49,118 nt of DNA from an uncultured Francisellaceae bacterium. Its GTDB lineage: Bacteria; Pseudomonadota; Gammaproteobacteria; UBA6186; Azoamicaceae. Below, one piece after another: positions 39,801 through 49,070 of the stretch. The translations under genes and the position numbers were made by a program. Position 1 is the first letter of the stretch, and every line of letters begins with the position of its first letter. The stretch is taken from positions 1 to 49,118 of the forward strand of contig CAMFJH010000017.1 of assembly GCA_945956915.1 (NCBI GenBank). Reading direction: 5' to 3'. The notes under the pieces are model-generated. The model made no database searches, was not told where the DNA came from, and saw only the letters and a list, made by a program, of their open reading frames with translations.

Positions 39801-42800
39801 GTTATGGCAAAACAGTGTTGTGGTGGGTACAGGTTGGTCAGAGGAACTAAAAAGCAAAATTGAAGCAAAGAACTTAGAAAAAATAGATCAGTTTTTTTAT
39901 ATAGCAGTCATGTTTATTTTGAATAGTGAATATTGTTTTAGGATGTCATCACAGGAATCGCCTCAAAATTTAGTCGAGTATCTCAAAAAATTCTTTCCAC
40001 AAGAAGATTCAAGCCATTCTGACATGCTGATAGTGTATAAGTCATTTGTCTCTGGAGACAATGTTTTATCGACAATACCATCTGATCATTTAATCAAAAA
40101 AGTAGCTAGTATAGAAACAGCAGTAGAAGATGATGAGGATGCTAATGAAAATGTCGCAATCATCCTCTTAAAAGATAATTTTTCGAGTAATTTTAAAGAA
40201 GCCTATTTAATTTATCAAATCTTATGCACCAAGTATAGACCTGGCCACATTAAGCAAATTGATGTGATCAATATTCATTTGTTTATTACATTCTTTAAAG
40301 AATGTCAGCTTAAATTGTTGGAAACACACTATCAAAATTTCATATTTCACTCTTTATATAATAGTTGTTTTATTTATGAAAGCAAAAATGATCCAGCATT
40401 TGCATTATTAGTGCAAACTTTATTGGACGGTGTGTCAAACTGTCAAAAAGACAATCATCTTGATTTAGCAATGCTATTTTATATAAAAACCATCTATAGT
40501 TTGTCTTTGGTTGATCCTCAAAATTCTGATTTTGATCTGATAATCCATAGAATAGATCAAATGGTCGAACAATGTGTCGCAGAGAACAGTAATAGTTTTT
40601 TATTGCATCAGTTGTATTGCTATCAGTTTTTATTTGCATGGAGTCAGTACAGTGATTTAGAAGCAAAAAATGGATTAAATCCCGAGACAAAATTGCGCCT
40701 AATGGGACGAATTTTGTACAGCAGGTTAAAGATGACTCAAGACATTTATATGGTTTCTGATACGGAGCAAAACTATGCTGATGATCCATTGGTACAGAAG
40801 TTTATACAAAGTGCAGAAATAGCATTAGAAAGTTATTTGAGTTGCCGAACTGTGTTTGTTGATTCGCCGGAATTTTCCAATATGTTATTAACCATCTTGC
40901 ATGATTCTGCTATTTTAAAGCAAGCCCAAATAATACCCATAGGCATGATGAGAGCGCCAGAAAGTACTCAAGTAAAATTTGGAGATTTTTTGTATTTCGA
41001 TTTTAGCAGAAGTACTTGGGTGCATCAAAATAATACATACAGCCAGCTTATTCCTTATGGAATTGCAAAAACTAATAACTATAAAGCCATTTTTGGCAAT
41101 AAAATTCTAGTTGCTCAAACAGAGGGGAAGACATATAACATCCAATGGATGGGTAATGATTATTTTATAGATGCAATTTCAGGTAACATTCTAAGACATG
41201 CAAAGGTGCAAAATTGTACACACAAAATGCAATTGATGAGTTTAGAGCAATTAATGTCCGCAGATACTGCAATCACTAAAATTACGAATAGCTTACCTTT
41301 GATATTGTTTGAGCAGGATTATACATTTTGGGTAAATACCGATCGCACAAGTGATCTCGTATTTGCCCTAGCACACAAAGGTGCAATTACTTGGTTGGGA
41401 AATCGTTCTGGCAGTGTAAAAAAAGTGCTAAAGCAAAAAGAAGGTTTAGAATTGCAGTATCATGATACACTCGTATTATTAGCACCGCAAGATCTGCCAA
41501 TCTATCTTCCGTGGGCATTGAATTTTGAGTCACCTTTGTTTATAGAATGTATAGCGTCCAAGGTCATTGACAAGATCCAACCAATTTCAGTGCGGTTTTT
41601 ACGATATGGTTTAGAGTTAACAGCAATTAAAACTGATTTTGGGTATGGTTGGCATTTGCAAGATGGAAGAAATTGGGCCTTAGTCGAGCAATTAGAAAAT
41701 GTTTGGTTGCCTCATTTTTATAATTATTTAGTATTTAAAGAAAGTACCGTAAACAGTGATGGTTCTCAGGATGTATTGTTTATGGTTCCCTATCTTAAAA
41801 AGTTTCATGCTGATCTTTATTCAGAGAGTGGACAATATTTAAAGAGTAGCTGTGAGCATGGTCATTATGTGTTAAAACTGGATACGCATTTTTCAGAAAT
41901 TTTCTCTTTAAACGATAACAATTTTCAACGCGCACAAAAAAAATATATGACAGAGATCGCGAATAAAAAATTAAACGATACTCAAAAATATATTACTTTA
42001 AAATGGTCGTCAAAAACAAATACAATCGAAATACAAAGCCTTGCTTCTCAGCATTTATGGTATTTAGCTTATATTTATTTATCGCAGCACCAACCCGATT
42101 GTGCAATACCCATACTGAAAGAATTAAAACAGCGTGTTTGTTTCGCAAATTTAGAAGAATGGTTGATTTTAAAATGGATTTTTTGCGAGATACCTGCAAA
42201 ATTTGGATTAGAACTCAATGATCGTAAATTTGAAGAAAAAGCTACTATCAGCAATCCGAATTACATTGCAGTTAAATTATATGCTTTGTTTATTTTGGCA
42301 AGCCATCAAACGCTTAATTTTTCTTTGTTGCCCCAAGATCCAAACAATCCAGCTTATGTTGTCGCTCAAGATATGTTGCGTCTTGGCGACACCCTGTTTT
42401 TAGATGCAATACTAGGTGTGTTCTCAGACTATATTGACCTTTCTAAGTCCGAAGAATTTAATAAAACAGTTGCAAAATATTTAACGCCACAAGAATTAAA
42501 AATAACCTTATTCTTTATTAAAGCTTATCATGATCAATCTATAGCGGATATTATTGCGAAATTAACCAATAAAAAGCTTTTATTAAGAGTAGAGCAACTA
42601 GCAGAACGAAAAGCAATTGAAAACCATATACAATCTGTGAAAGAATATAGCAGAATTTTGGAACAATATTTTAAATCTTGTGCGAGTTTTTTTGCGAGCA
42701 ACCTACCCACAGCAATGGCAGTGCAAGCAGTAGATTATAAAGATTATTATTATAAAGCAGCGGTTGAAGATAATAAAGAGCTAAAGGAGACCTATGAAAA

Positions 42801-45800
42801 TAGGCAAAAAATTCAAACACGCTTCCAAGATAACAGCGGCAAAAAATTACGTCCTATTCAAAAACAGTTTTTAGCTGCATTTAACAAAGATAATCAGTTG
42901 TTTTCAATGCCTATGGGCTCTGGTAAAACCAAAGCTGGCTTGCCTTGCGCGGCTGCGCTAACTGCTGATGGTGTACATTTGGCAACGATAGTTTTCTTAG
43001 AAGAATTATTTGAGTTAAATAGCAGAGACTTCAAAAAAACTTTTCAAGAAGCATTAGAGCTACAGTCATACGAATTTATATTCGATAGAAATGCTAAATA
43101 TTCATCGGTGAGATTCCAAGCTATTTATGATGTTATTAATACAGTTATTTTGTCTAAAGGCTGTATTGTAACCAGTCGAGAAAGTTTAGCAGCCTTGCAA
43201 TTAACTTTTATAGAGCTACTTGAGTATTGGGATCCTCAACAAAAAAATGCAGAAGAATTAGGTGCATGTGTTTTTCATCTTAATGGAATTTTAGAATTGT
43301 TTTTAGAGCGAAACGTATTTTTTATAGATGAAATGGATGCTGCTTGCGACTTTAAAAAACGAAATTTAATTTATCCAATTGGCGAACCAGCAAAACCAGA
43401 AACTGCATTGTTTGAATTATTGTTGGCTTGTTACAATGTGTTGATAACCCTTCCCGAAATAAGCACGGATTTGCGGGTGGGGAATGCGCTACCAAAGCAA
43501 AAGCTGGATAATTTTAAGACTTTGGTATTGCCAACAATCATTCAGGCTTTTATGAAAAGTTCAGAGCTGCTTACTATTGTTTGTAAACAAATAAGATTAA
43601 CAGAGAGGGAACTTTCTTTGTATCTTAATAACCAGTGCAGCATAGATCAAAAATCGTATCTTGTAAATTCTCTATACAAATTGTTGTATCATGTCTTACC
43701 CATAGCATTATCAATGGATTTAAACGGAAAATTTGGATTCTCTAAGACGGAACTTGATCCCGTTAAGCGACACTGGGCTATTCCTTTTAAGAATGCAGAG
43801 GCGCCTAGTGAAGGATCTAGTTATTCTAAATATTTATTTACCATTTGGTTGACAATATGCGCTGTACGTACTGAAGGCATTTTTCAAAACTTATTGCAAC
43901 ATATATTATTAAATTTTAAATTAAAATATATGATAGCTGTCATTCCAATAGATGAGCTGAATGCCGAATTCCAAAAATATTTCCCAGAAAAAGATATTAG
44001 CAATATTCAAGTTTATTTAGACAAGATAGCAGATTTTCACGGCGATTTTAGCAAAAGCGAAAAATTTGTTGAATATTGTTTGCAACATTTTATTCTGCCT
44101 TCAATACAGCAGTATGATACTCAGCTAATATCTACACCTTATGATTTTTGTGCACAGCCGCTTAGAATAAAAGGTTTTACAGGTACGAGTAGTAATAATT
44201 TATTTTTAAGCCCATTGCGCTTAGTTGATCTAAATCCAAGCAATATCGACTTGATTCTTGCAAAATTGCGTGAAGAATTAACAAAAGAGTCCATAACCTA
44301 TATGGATAGAAATAATGATAAAGCTATTATTTCGCAAATGTTGGATAAAATTAATAAGAATCCGAACCTTCGGTTTATTATCGAGTTAGGTGGGTGGTTT
44401 AGGGGGCAGGGTTGTGCCAATCTAGAAATCGCAAGAAATTTATTAGCAGGAACAGGGGATGACATCGATTGGGTGGTTTTTTTCAATGGTAATAAATTAA
44501 GTGCTATATCGAAAAAAGATTCTAATATTATAGGTTTTGAAACAAGTGAACCTTTAGAACTTGCAGCAAAATTGGGGGCAGATCTCTCAAAAAGACTGGT
44601 CTACATAGACCAACAACATGCAAGAGGGGCTGATCTTCCACAAACATTAACGACAGAAGCCATTGTAACAGTGCGCGAAACGACGCTTTTAGATGAGTTT
44701 ATGCAAGCCGGTACAAGGTTGCGTGAGTTATTAGGAAAGCAAAAACTGAGTATCATGGCGCCAAACGAAGTCAAAGAACTTTGCCTTGATTTCCAGGCAT
44801 TCGAGGAATTATTTCGCAATAATCAAAAAGAGGAACGTGCAAACATGGCACCACAAGCGATTGTTGGCCAGCTGCGTGGCCATGTTCGTCAATTAATTTT
44901 GAAAAAAATATTAACTATTTCAACGCTTGTTGGAAAAAAATCATTATTACAGCAAGGCAAAGAATTGTTTATATTACAGAATGAATCAGATGATAGTTTA
45001 GATATTGAGCGACAAGAGCCAGTAAAAGAGTTGTTAAATGGTTATGCTCAAAAATTAATCTTTTTATACCAATCACTGATGCCTGAAGAAGCTTTGCAAA
45101 CACTGCCAGATTTAAGGGCTACTTGTGAGACAATTATTAATTCTAAACTTGCATTCTGTAAACCTACTTTGCTTGCACAAAGCAATACGTTATTGCCAAA
45201 ACAAGAAGATGATCAAGAATGTCAATTGAGCACACATATGTCAATTGTACAACAATTTACTGCAAATGAATGTCAAATGACACACGCTAACGAAATCCAG
45301 CAGACAGGAGAACAAGAATTACAGAATCAAAACGAAAATGAAACTGAAATAAAGCGAAAAGTCGCCAATGCGAAGCTAATTGCAAGGGTGCCTAACTTAG
45401 CTTTTATTTTTAACACGTGGACAATCATGGACTTTCAAAATATAGGTGCTGAACCTCTAGAAATTCACGGTATGCAATTTTTTAGAATTTCAGAATTTTC
45501 TGAACTTTCTTCCTGCCATCTAGATCCTGGTGTGTATATTGCTGAAAACGCAGCTTATACTCTAGGTATGCAAAAGCCTAGTTTAGCAAAACCTATTATT
45601 CATGTATTAGGGATCTGTAGCCCTAGTGATGTAAAATTTATTATTATTTCTGTGATTGATAATGCGTTTCTCTACGAGTTGATAACCACATTGAGTGAGC
45701 AATTGACAGCAGATCACTATATATGGTTAACAACTTTGCAAGCAGGCAACGATCTTGTCAAAGCCCCTTCTGTTGGGCATCGGCAGTATCGTCAAATGTT

Positions 45801-46305
45801 GGTTTTATGGGAACAAATACAATTCTGTGCCGGGAATGTACAATATTTAATAGAATTAGCGAATAGAAAACAATTGCAATGGTTAACAACAGGCAATGTA
45901 TTGGAAAAACTATCGGTATTAACTAAACTTGTTAATCTATATAACCCTTCGAGCAGAGAATATTTAAATTCGCTTTCTTTAAAAATTAATAGATTGACTA
46001 CTGAATTATCCCAACCACTTTTAATTTCACATACAATAGATAGGGAATTAAAAGAAACAAGAGATCGTTCTGAGCTAGAGGTGGTAGATCTGCAGACAAA
46101 CAGCGAATTAATAGAAAAGCTCAATAAAGTACAAAAGGCTTTCACTTCATTAGAAAAATTGCCTGGTAATGAACTGATAAGTGTCTCTTCAGTGCAAGCT
46201 AACAAGCTATTAGGGCATGCAGTAGCTGCAGAAATGGGTATATTCTTAAAACCGCTTGACAAGAGCTTAGGTTCATCCAGCCGAACACGAGCACATCAAT
46301 CTTGA
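36817..46305 (+). CDS. giant protein 2: paralogue with putative hydrolase motif and DUF3638/DUF3645-like ATPase
   Basis: A 3162-residue protein, open throughout. The ATG at 36817 is chosen over the upstream in-frame TTG at 36796, because GAGGG (36808-36812) lies 4 bases before it, the same layout as giant gene 1. Residues 1-500 are helical. Residues 512-645 hold the shared motif: AGWSDGFGSGHA (His526), FNTGDGINYH (Asn545, His553) and PQFSGICSW (Gln636, Cys641). A repeat-like block with LWYLAYIYLSQHQPDCAIPIL matches that of giant 1. The ATPase has MGSGKT (2033-2038), DEMD (2171-2174) followed by AACDFKKRNLIYPIG, DQQHARGAD (2598-2606) and QAGTRLRE (2630-2637). A Cys-Lys-Pro-Thr (CKPT) segment, an acidic linker and a C-terminal domain containing LDPGVYIAENAAYT parallel giant 1. 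Ankyrin repeats are absent. Identity between the two appears low outside motifs, so the duplication looks old. Confidence 0.9.
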   Translation: MYTANDINYPFETKEEIEESLETSLKPQLSLEEQTELATILNDLARNFSTKEKLIEIVQKIMDSDFDLSSKVPLLEDETDIFTLIQLELKACSQLLPTQISNIMVFLKFCARITLEEKEELINLLYVLLRQGAFEDQQKVELFKIFLENVQSSKELNFDNFVVAIPPNYSDELVLPILEAYINRFGIDPDLVTYGPEKRVFIASIVQKIDLRALRDFSLSNVVADYAEHITRGNLLLIEMLCQQAVSLAEIQAYPFFHPILAWSLDCFKQTLSIEETAKIIPSVTKVLIICLEKNLVKFQNKNQYLDNLKCIIEKIESYRLIDYMAKHEMTKTLEEYEKKDYLKYLLMSSHAHTQNFKINLLRLGIHWNLLIDEITASLGGLDPKLMQGFVIEEQKKEQEEQTIIHVQGNVSRPIVDNSLFGHIHNGFWLRGTKWEGNTFVNTLGYISKKLNDHNVPSYCRKHLKNANIIVQLLAAFNNQSYASSQQPEHAYFYAYELAKRAKKLFDEDQSIAIPAGWSDGFGSGHAVIYNIIQFEEKVYLMVFNTGDGINYHRQFHDSSTGRTQFFNSQVFLIQDSNILIALITELLIPALVKNIQQGANAIYEDILPNFVPQYMQPVDSEPLLMHLGVEIIDPQFSGICSWEVIETWLLTLFKFNKNVDLWHELLLKVKYHSFLDYLESLKNISLTAGQQRLITQAKQGMDDKCLWDRLTPEQQSNLNSLLTQVMFNGVVLIKDTHQIPSVSHAPANAAIIPLIDAIVTGNVIGRSETKIESESSMQKTLCQLEALIASPEACYKPESWDILQQHCQAFNSKSQFDYVIYYIEKWLFQIDYSNLEDKNKDLLYKLMHKMTELNYTYLQALHKNVFVHTKEKHFMVWSTLLLGTLIEKYFQNLLKSEEIKELQDSFLRVFKEIGTEIRCDQLLVLDQNDIALLQKIKKMLKGIPDDFDSRSSLYMCIGLIGEHLRTYAETAESVKKTYNSCRNKQNVSIRSLIELWQNSVVVGTGWSEELKSKIEAKNLEKIDQFFYIAVMFILNSEYCFRMSSQESPQNLVEYLKKFFPQEDSSHSDMLIVYKSFVSGDNVLSTIPSDHLIKKVASIETAVEDDEDANENVAIILLKDNFSSNFKEAYLIYQILCTKYRPGHIKQIDVINIHLFITFFKECQLKLLETHYQNFIFHSLYNSCFIYESKNDPAFALLVQTLLDGVSNCQKDNHLDLAMLFYIKTIYSLSLVDPQNSDFDLIIHRIDQMVEQCVAENSNSFLLHQLYCYQFLFAWSQYSDLEAKNGLNPETKLRLMGRILYSRLKMTQDIYMVSDTEQNYADDPLVQKFIQSAEIALESYLSCRTVFVDSPEFSNMLLTILHDSAILKQAQIIPIGMMRAPESTQVKFGDFLYFDFSRSTWVHQNNTYSQLIPYGIAKTNNYKAIFGNKILVAQTEGKTYNIQWMGNDYFIDAISGNILRHAKVQNCTHKMQLMSLEQLMSADTAITKITNSLPLILFEQDYTFWVNTDRTSDLVFALAHKGAITWLGNRSGSVKKVLKQKEGLELQYHDTLVLLAPQDLPIYLPWALNFESPLFIECIASKVIDKIQPISVRFLRYGLELTAIKTDFGYGWHLQDGRNWALVEQLENVWLPHFYNYLVFKESTVNSDGSQDVLFMVPYLKKFHADLYSESGQYLKSSCEHGHYVLKLDTHFSEIFSLNDNNFQRAQKKYMTEIANKKLNDTQKYITLKWSSKTNTIEIQSLASQHLWYLAYIYLSQHQPDCAIPILKELKQRVCFANLEEWLILKWIFCEIPAKFGLELNDRKFEEKATISNPNYIAVKLYALFILASHQTLNFSLLPQDPNNPAYVVAQDMLRLGDTLFLDAILGVFSDYIDLSKSEEFNKTVAKYLTPQELKITLFFIKAYHDQSIADIIAKLTNKKLLLRVEQLAERKAIENHIQSVKEYSRILEQYFKSCASFFASNLPTAMAVQAVDYKDYYYKAAVEDNKELKETYENRQKIQTRFQDNSGKKLRPIQKQFLAAFNKDNQLFSMPMGSGKTKAGLPCAAALTADGVHLATIVFLEELFELNSRDFKKTFQEALELQSYEFIFDRNAKYSSVRFQAIYDVINTVILSKGCIVTSRESLAALQLTFIELLEYWDPQQKNAEELGACVFHLNGILELFLERNVFFIDEMDAACDFKKRNLIYPIGEPAKPETALFELLLACYNVLITLPEISTDLRVGNALPKQKLDNFKTLVLPTIIQAFMKSSELLTIVCKQIRLTERELSLYLNNQCSIDQKSYLVNSLYKLLYHVLPIALSMDLNGKFGFSKTELDPVKRHWAIPFKNAEAPSEGSSYSKYLFTIWLTICAVRTEGIFQNLLQHILLNFKLKYMIAVIPIDELNAEFQKYFPEKDISNIQVYLDKIADFHGDFSKSEKFVEYCLQHFILPSIQQYDTQLISTPYDFCAQPLRIKGFTGTSSNNLFLSPLRLVDLNPSNIDLILAKLREELTKESITYMDRNNDKAIISQMLDKINKNPNLRFIIELGGWFRGQGCANLEIARNLLAGTGDDIDWVVFFNGNKLSAISKKDSNIIGFETSEPLELAAKLGADLSKRLVYIDQQHARGADLPQTLTTEAIVTVRETTLLDEFMQAGTRLRELLGKQKLSIMAPNEVKELCLDFQAFEELFRNNQKEERANMAPQAIVGQLRGHVRQLILKKILTISTLVGKKSLLQQGKELFILQNESDDSLDIERQEPVKELLNGYAQKLIFLYQSLMPEEALQTLPDLRATCETIINSKLAFCKPTLLAQSNTLLPKQEDDQECQLSTHMSIVQQFTANECQMTHANEIQQTGEQELQNQNENETEIKRKVANAKLIARVPNLAFIFNTWTIMDFQNIGAEPLEIHGMQFFRISEFSELSSCHLDPGVYIAENAAYTLGMQKPSLAKPIIHVLGICSPSDVKFIIISVIDNAFLYELITTLSEQLTADHYIWLTTLQAGNDLVKAPSVGHRQYRQMLVLWEQIQFCAGNVQYLIELANRKQLQWLTTGNVLEKLSVLTKLVNLYNPSSREYLNSLSLKINRLTTELSQPLLISHTIDRELKETRDRSELEVVDLQTNSELIEKLNKVQKAFTSLEKLPGNELISVSSVQANKLLGHAVAAEMGIFLKPLDKSLGSSSRTRAHQS

Positions 46306-46350
46306 GATCTAACTTTTTTAGTAAGCTATTAAATTAGGTGCGTTAGCATT

Positions 46351-47722
46351 ATGGTTTTAAATCCGGTGGCTAAAAAGAAAACAATTTGTATTACAGGAAC
46401 CAATTGTCCAGATGGTATGGGCGATATTGCACATATGTTAAATGTAGGCTCTAGTTTAGAGAAACGTTTTTGGATTATAATATTATTTATTATGTAAAAT
46501 GGAGTCATGAATCAATTGAAAGTTTAGAAATTTTAGTAAATTTTTTAAAAAAATATAAAATTATTCCATCAGATGCAATCGTTAAAGCAGACACATTTTC
46601 TAAATATTTTGCGATAGTTAATGCTATAAATCCAGATAAATTTACTATTTTTTCACAGGAAGAGTCGCATTGGAATTATAGAAAAAAACAAAAAATATTG
46701 ATTATTTTGTGGTTGTTTCAGCAGAGCTGAGAATAAATTTGTTTTATCTACGCGCGCTCTTTTTGCATGATAAAAGATTTTTGTACATAGCTGAACATGG
46801 CCCACATGACTCCAATGAAATTGATAGTATTTTCGTGATGGGCTTTTCTAATGGGATCGGAATTTTATTAGAAAACAATATCGAAACATCTGAAAAAGAG
46901 CAAGCTGAAGCATTGTTTAAAGTAAAAAATAAAAAATTTAATATGCTTTTGTTTGGTGAACAATTGCCCGAATCAAAAGATGCTAAAGAATTACTGGAAA
47001 CTGTAAAAAGCATGCTTTTCATTCCAACTCATTTTAGAAATATCGGGACGGCACCTTTAAAAAGGATCTTAAATGCTATAGGTGGATGCTTGTCAGAGGA
47101 TAAACGAAATGTATTTTTACAGGGCCGATTTTTTGCTCAAGAAGAATTTTTAAATAAAAGTGTACAATCACAACTAAGCACATTAGGGTTTTCAAAAATT
47201 GAATATTTAGATGCTGCAAGCGATAAAATCAATACTATTGATCTAGCAAGTTCTAAATCAGGAAGAGTTTTAAAAGTTTTGAGTACTTACTTGGATCTAG
47301 AGAATTATGATCTTCTGAATAAAAAATTAAGCAGAACGTTTATTGGATGTGCTGGAGACAATGCTTTTCAAGATGCAATATCTTGTGGTGCAATCCCTAT
47401 TTTCTTCCCGTTTCACCCGATAAAAATGGATATGATTAAAGAATTAAAAATTTTATTGGAAAACGTAATGCAAGAAAAAAGAAAAGACTGGCGCGCCTGT
47501 ATTAATTTTCTTAATGGTTACTGCGAGGCTAAGATCAAATCCTCTTATGTACAGAATATGTGGGTATATGATTTTGAAGGAGAGCCTGTATTCACGCCAG
47601 AATTAATAAATCAATGGAAAGAAGTTTGTAGCTATTTGATTCAAGAGCACAACACCCATGATAAGCTTCCAAAAATTATGTGTGATTTTATGAATCTGCC
47701 AGAATTAGAAAAAAAGATTTAA
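46351..47722 (+). pseudogene. putative GT-B glycosyltransferase-like gene, two frameshifts
   Basis: Three open segments in different frames join into one protein of about 456 residues. The first (46351 to about 46467) has TICITGTNCPDGMGDIAHML, like the N-terminal Gly-rich turn of GT-B enzymes. The second runs from about 46470 to 46690. The third (about 46695-47722) has FVVVSAELRINLFYLRAL and TFIGCAGDNAFQDAISCGAI, then PIFFPFHP, resembling the donor-site region of GT-B enzymes. Restoring one T in the five-T run at 46467-46471 and one A in the seven-A run near 46681-46687 gives a continuous frame, so each break is a 1-base deletion in a homopolymer. It may be a pseudogene, a sequencing error or a slippage site. 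Family assignment is tentative. Confidence 0.6.
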
Positions 47723-47745
47723 AAGGAAAAGATTTTGTTACTTTT

Positions 47746-48213
47746 ATGACAGATCAGATACGATCAGAGTACCGGGACGATCACGATCGAAGAGAAATTT
47801 GTAAAATTATAGAAGGTGTTGCAACAAAAAAAGAAATTCTTCAATTTTTTGATATTATGATTTTGCACAATAATCTTGATAATTGTCTTGCAAATCCAAT
47901 ATTAAAGGCTGCTTTGCCCATTTTATTTGATAAATTTAAACAGCATTTGAGTACTGAACAAAAAAAAATATTATTAGAAAAATTAGGAGAACAGCACGAA
48001 GATTTGCGAAATGCTTTGCTACCTCCTTCGTTACCACCTTTAACAGTACCAGTATCTTTGCTTAACCAAGTTCGAGCCATTTCATCTGAAAGCTTATCTG
48101 CAGGCAGTGGATCACCTGTGACATTTCATCTTGAACAAGAAAAAGATAAAGAACCAAACACTAACGCTGAATCTACAAACACAAGTCCTTCTGGCGGCAA
48201 GCTGGGAATCTAA
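47746..48213 (+). CDS. hypothetical protein, 3' end joined to transposon DNA
   Basis: A 155-residue protein I do not recognise. Residues 1-90 are helical and charged (REICKIIEGVATKKEILQFF, then FKQHLSTEQKKILLEKLGEQ), followed by a Pro-rich turn and a low-complexity polar tail rich in Ser, Asn and Glu. No signal peptide or membrane segment is present. It starts 23 bases after the glycosyltransferase-like gene and may share its transcript. The last residues (SGGKLGI) are read from a locally GC-richer stretch that in another frame continues into a transposase remnant, so the natural C-terminus may have been replaced. Confidence 0.55.
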   Translation: MTDQIRSEYRDDHDRREICKIIEGVATKKEILQFFDIMILHNNLDNCLANPILKAALPILFDKFKQHLSTEQKKILLEKLGEQHEDLRNALLPPSLPPLTVPVSLLNQVRAISSESLSAGSGSPVTFHLEQEKDKEPNTNAESTNTSPSGGKLGI

Positions 48214-48368
48214 GAGCTTTCTTCGCTGGGCAAAATGTGGGCATCAAGGAAATTGAAGATGGGACATTGTTAGTCATTTTCATGAATTATGATTTGGGGT
48301 ATTTTGATGAAGAATCGTGTAGACTAGAACCTTTAAAGAACCCTTTTGGGCCAAAAGTGTCGGTATAA
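48192..48368 (+). pseudogene. C-terminal remnant of an integrase-core (IS481-like) transposase
   Basis: A frame with no start reads AGNLRAFFAGQNVGIKEIED, GTLLVIFMNYDLGYFDEE and SCRLEPLKNPFGPKVSV, then TAA at 48366. I recognise this as the C-terminal tail of DDE transposases with an integrase core, where YDLGYFD and NPFGPK are typical. The catalytic part is missing. Just after the stop, GTTACCTATGTATTCGGTA (48372-48390) has the look of an insertion-sequence terminal repeat, but no matching left end was found. Confidence 0.6.
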
Positions 48369-48419
48369 AGCGTTACCTATGTATTCGGTACGGACCTTGA
48401 ACCTCAGACCTGTACCTTA

Positions 48420-49070
48420 TTGGTTAAGGATATTAGACGTTCTCATTTGGCAGCAGCACTGGATGCGATGACCCGAAAAGGGATCAAGGAAGAAACCCGT
48501 AAGGCATTAACAACACTTAATTTGATGTTAGATTACGCATTGGCACGCCATTTCATAGATCAAAACCCTGCACGTATGCTTAAACCAAAAGATTTTTCTG
48601 CAACAGCAAATCGACCTCGAGATCATGTGTTAAGTTTGGTAGAGTTACGCCAATTATGGTTGGCATTAGATCACCCAAGCCTTAGTATGGCTTATATAAC
48701 GATTATTGCGTTGAAATTATTAATTTTAACTGGTACGCGTAGGGGAGAAGTTGCAGGGATGTGTTGGGCAGAATTAGATTTAGAAAGGGGAGTATGGGTG
48801 CTTCCGTCTTCTAGGACAAAAAATCGTCAAGCACATACTATTTATTTGTCTCTTCTTGCAGTTAGTCTTATAAAGTCGTTATTAACATTAACTGGACATT
48901 CAATATTTGTATTTGATACGGGTCGAGATACAAAAACAAGTCATATTTTGCCGGATAGTTTAAATCGTGCACTGGATCGTCTTTGCAAAAATGATAAAAG
49001 TGGATTAGTGGAGCTTAAAGCATTTACTATTCATGATTTACGTCGAACCGCAGCCACGGCATGGCACTAG
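48420..49070 (+). pseudogene. tyrosine-type phage/island integrase, truncated at both ends
   Basis: The open frame gives 216 residues from a TTG, but the N-terminal arm-binding part is absent. It begins in the core-binding domain (IRRSHLAAALDAMTRKGIKE). The catalytic domain has the first Arg in LTGTRRGEVAGMCW, a Lys in SSRTKNRQAH and the H-x-x-R box in FTIHDLRRTAAT. After this box the frame runs into AWH-stop, so the last His/Trp and the nucleophilic Tyr are lost; P4-type integrases normally continue for about 60 more residues. It is probably inactive. The break coincides with what looks like an insertion-sequence tip at 49063. Confidence 0.85.

Noticed and set aside
40370..40789. 139-residue minus-strand frame within giant gene 2
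   Set aside because: No recognisable motif, and it lies wholly inside the long plus-strand frame with fitting codon use.
45792..46262. 156-residue Ser-rich minus-strand frame at the end of giant gene 2
   Set aside because: The plus-strand frame is continuous and conserved with its paralogue; the minus frame is low-complexity Ser/Leu without family or ribosome site.
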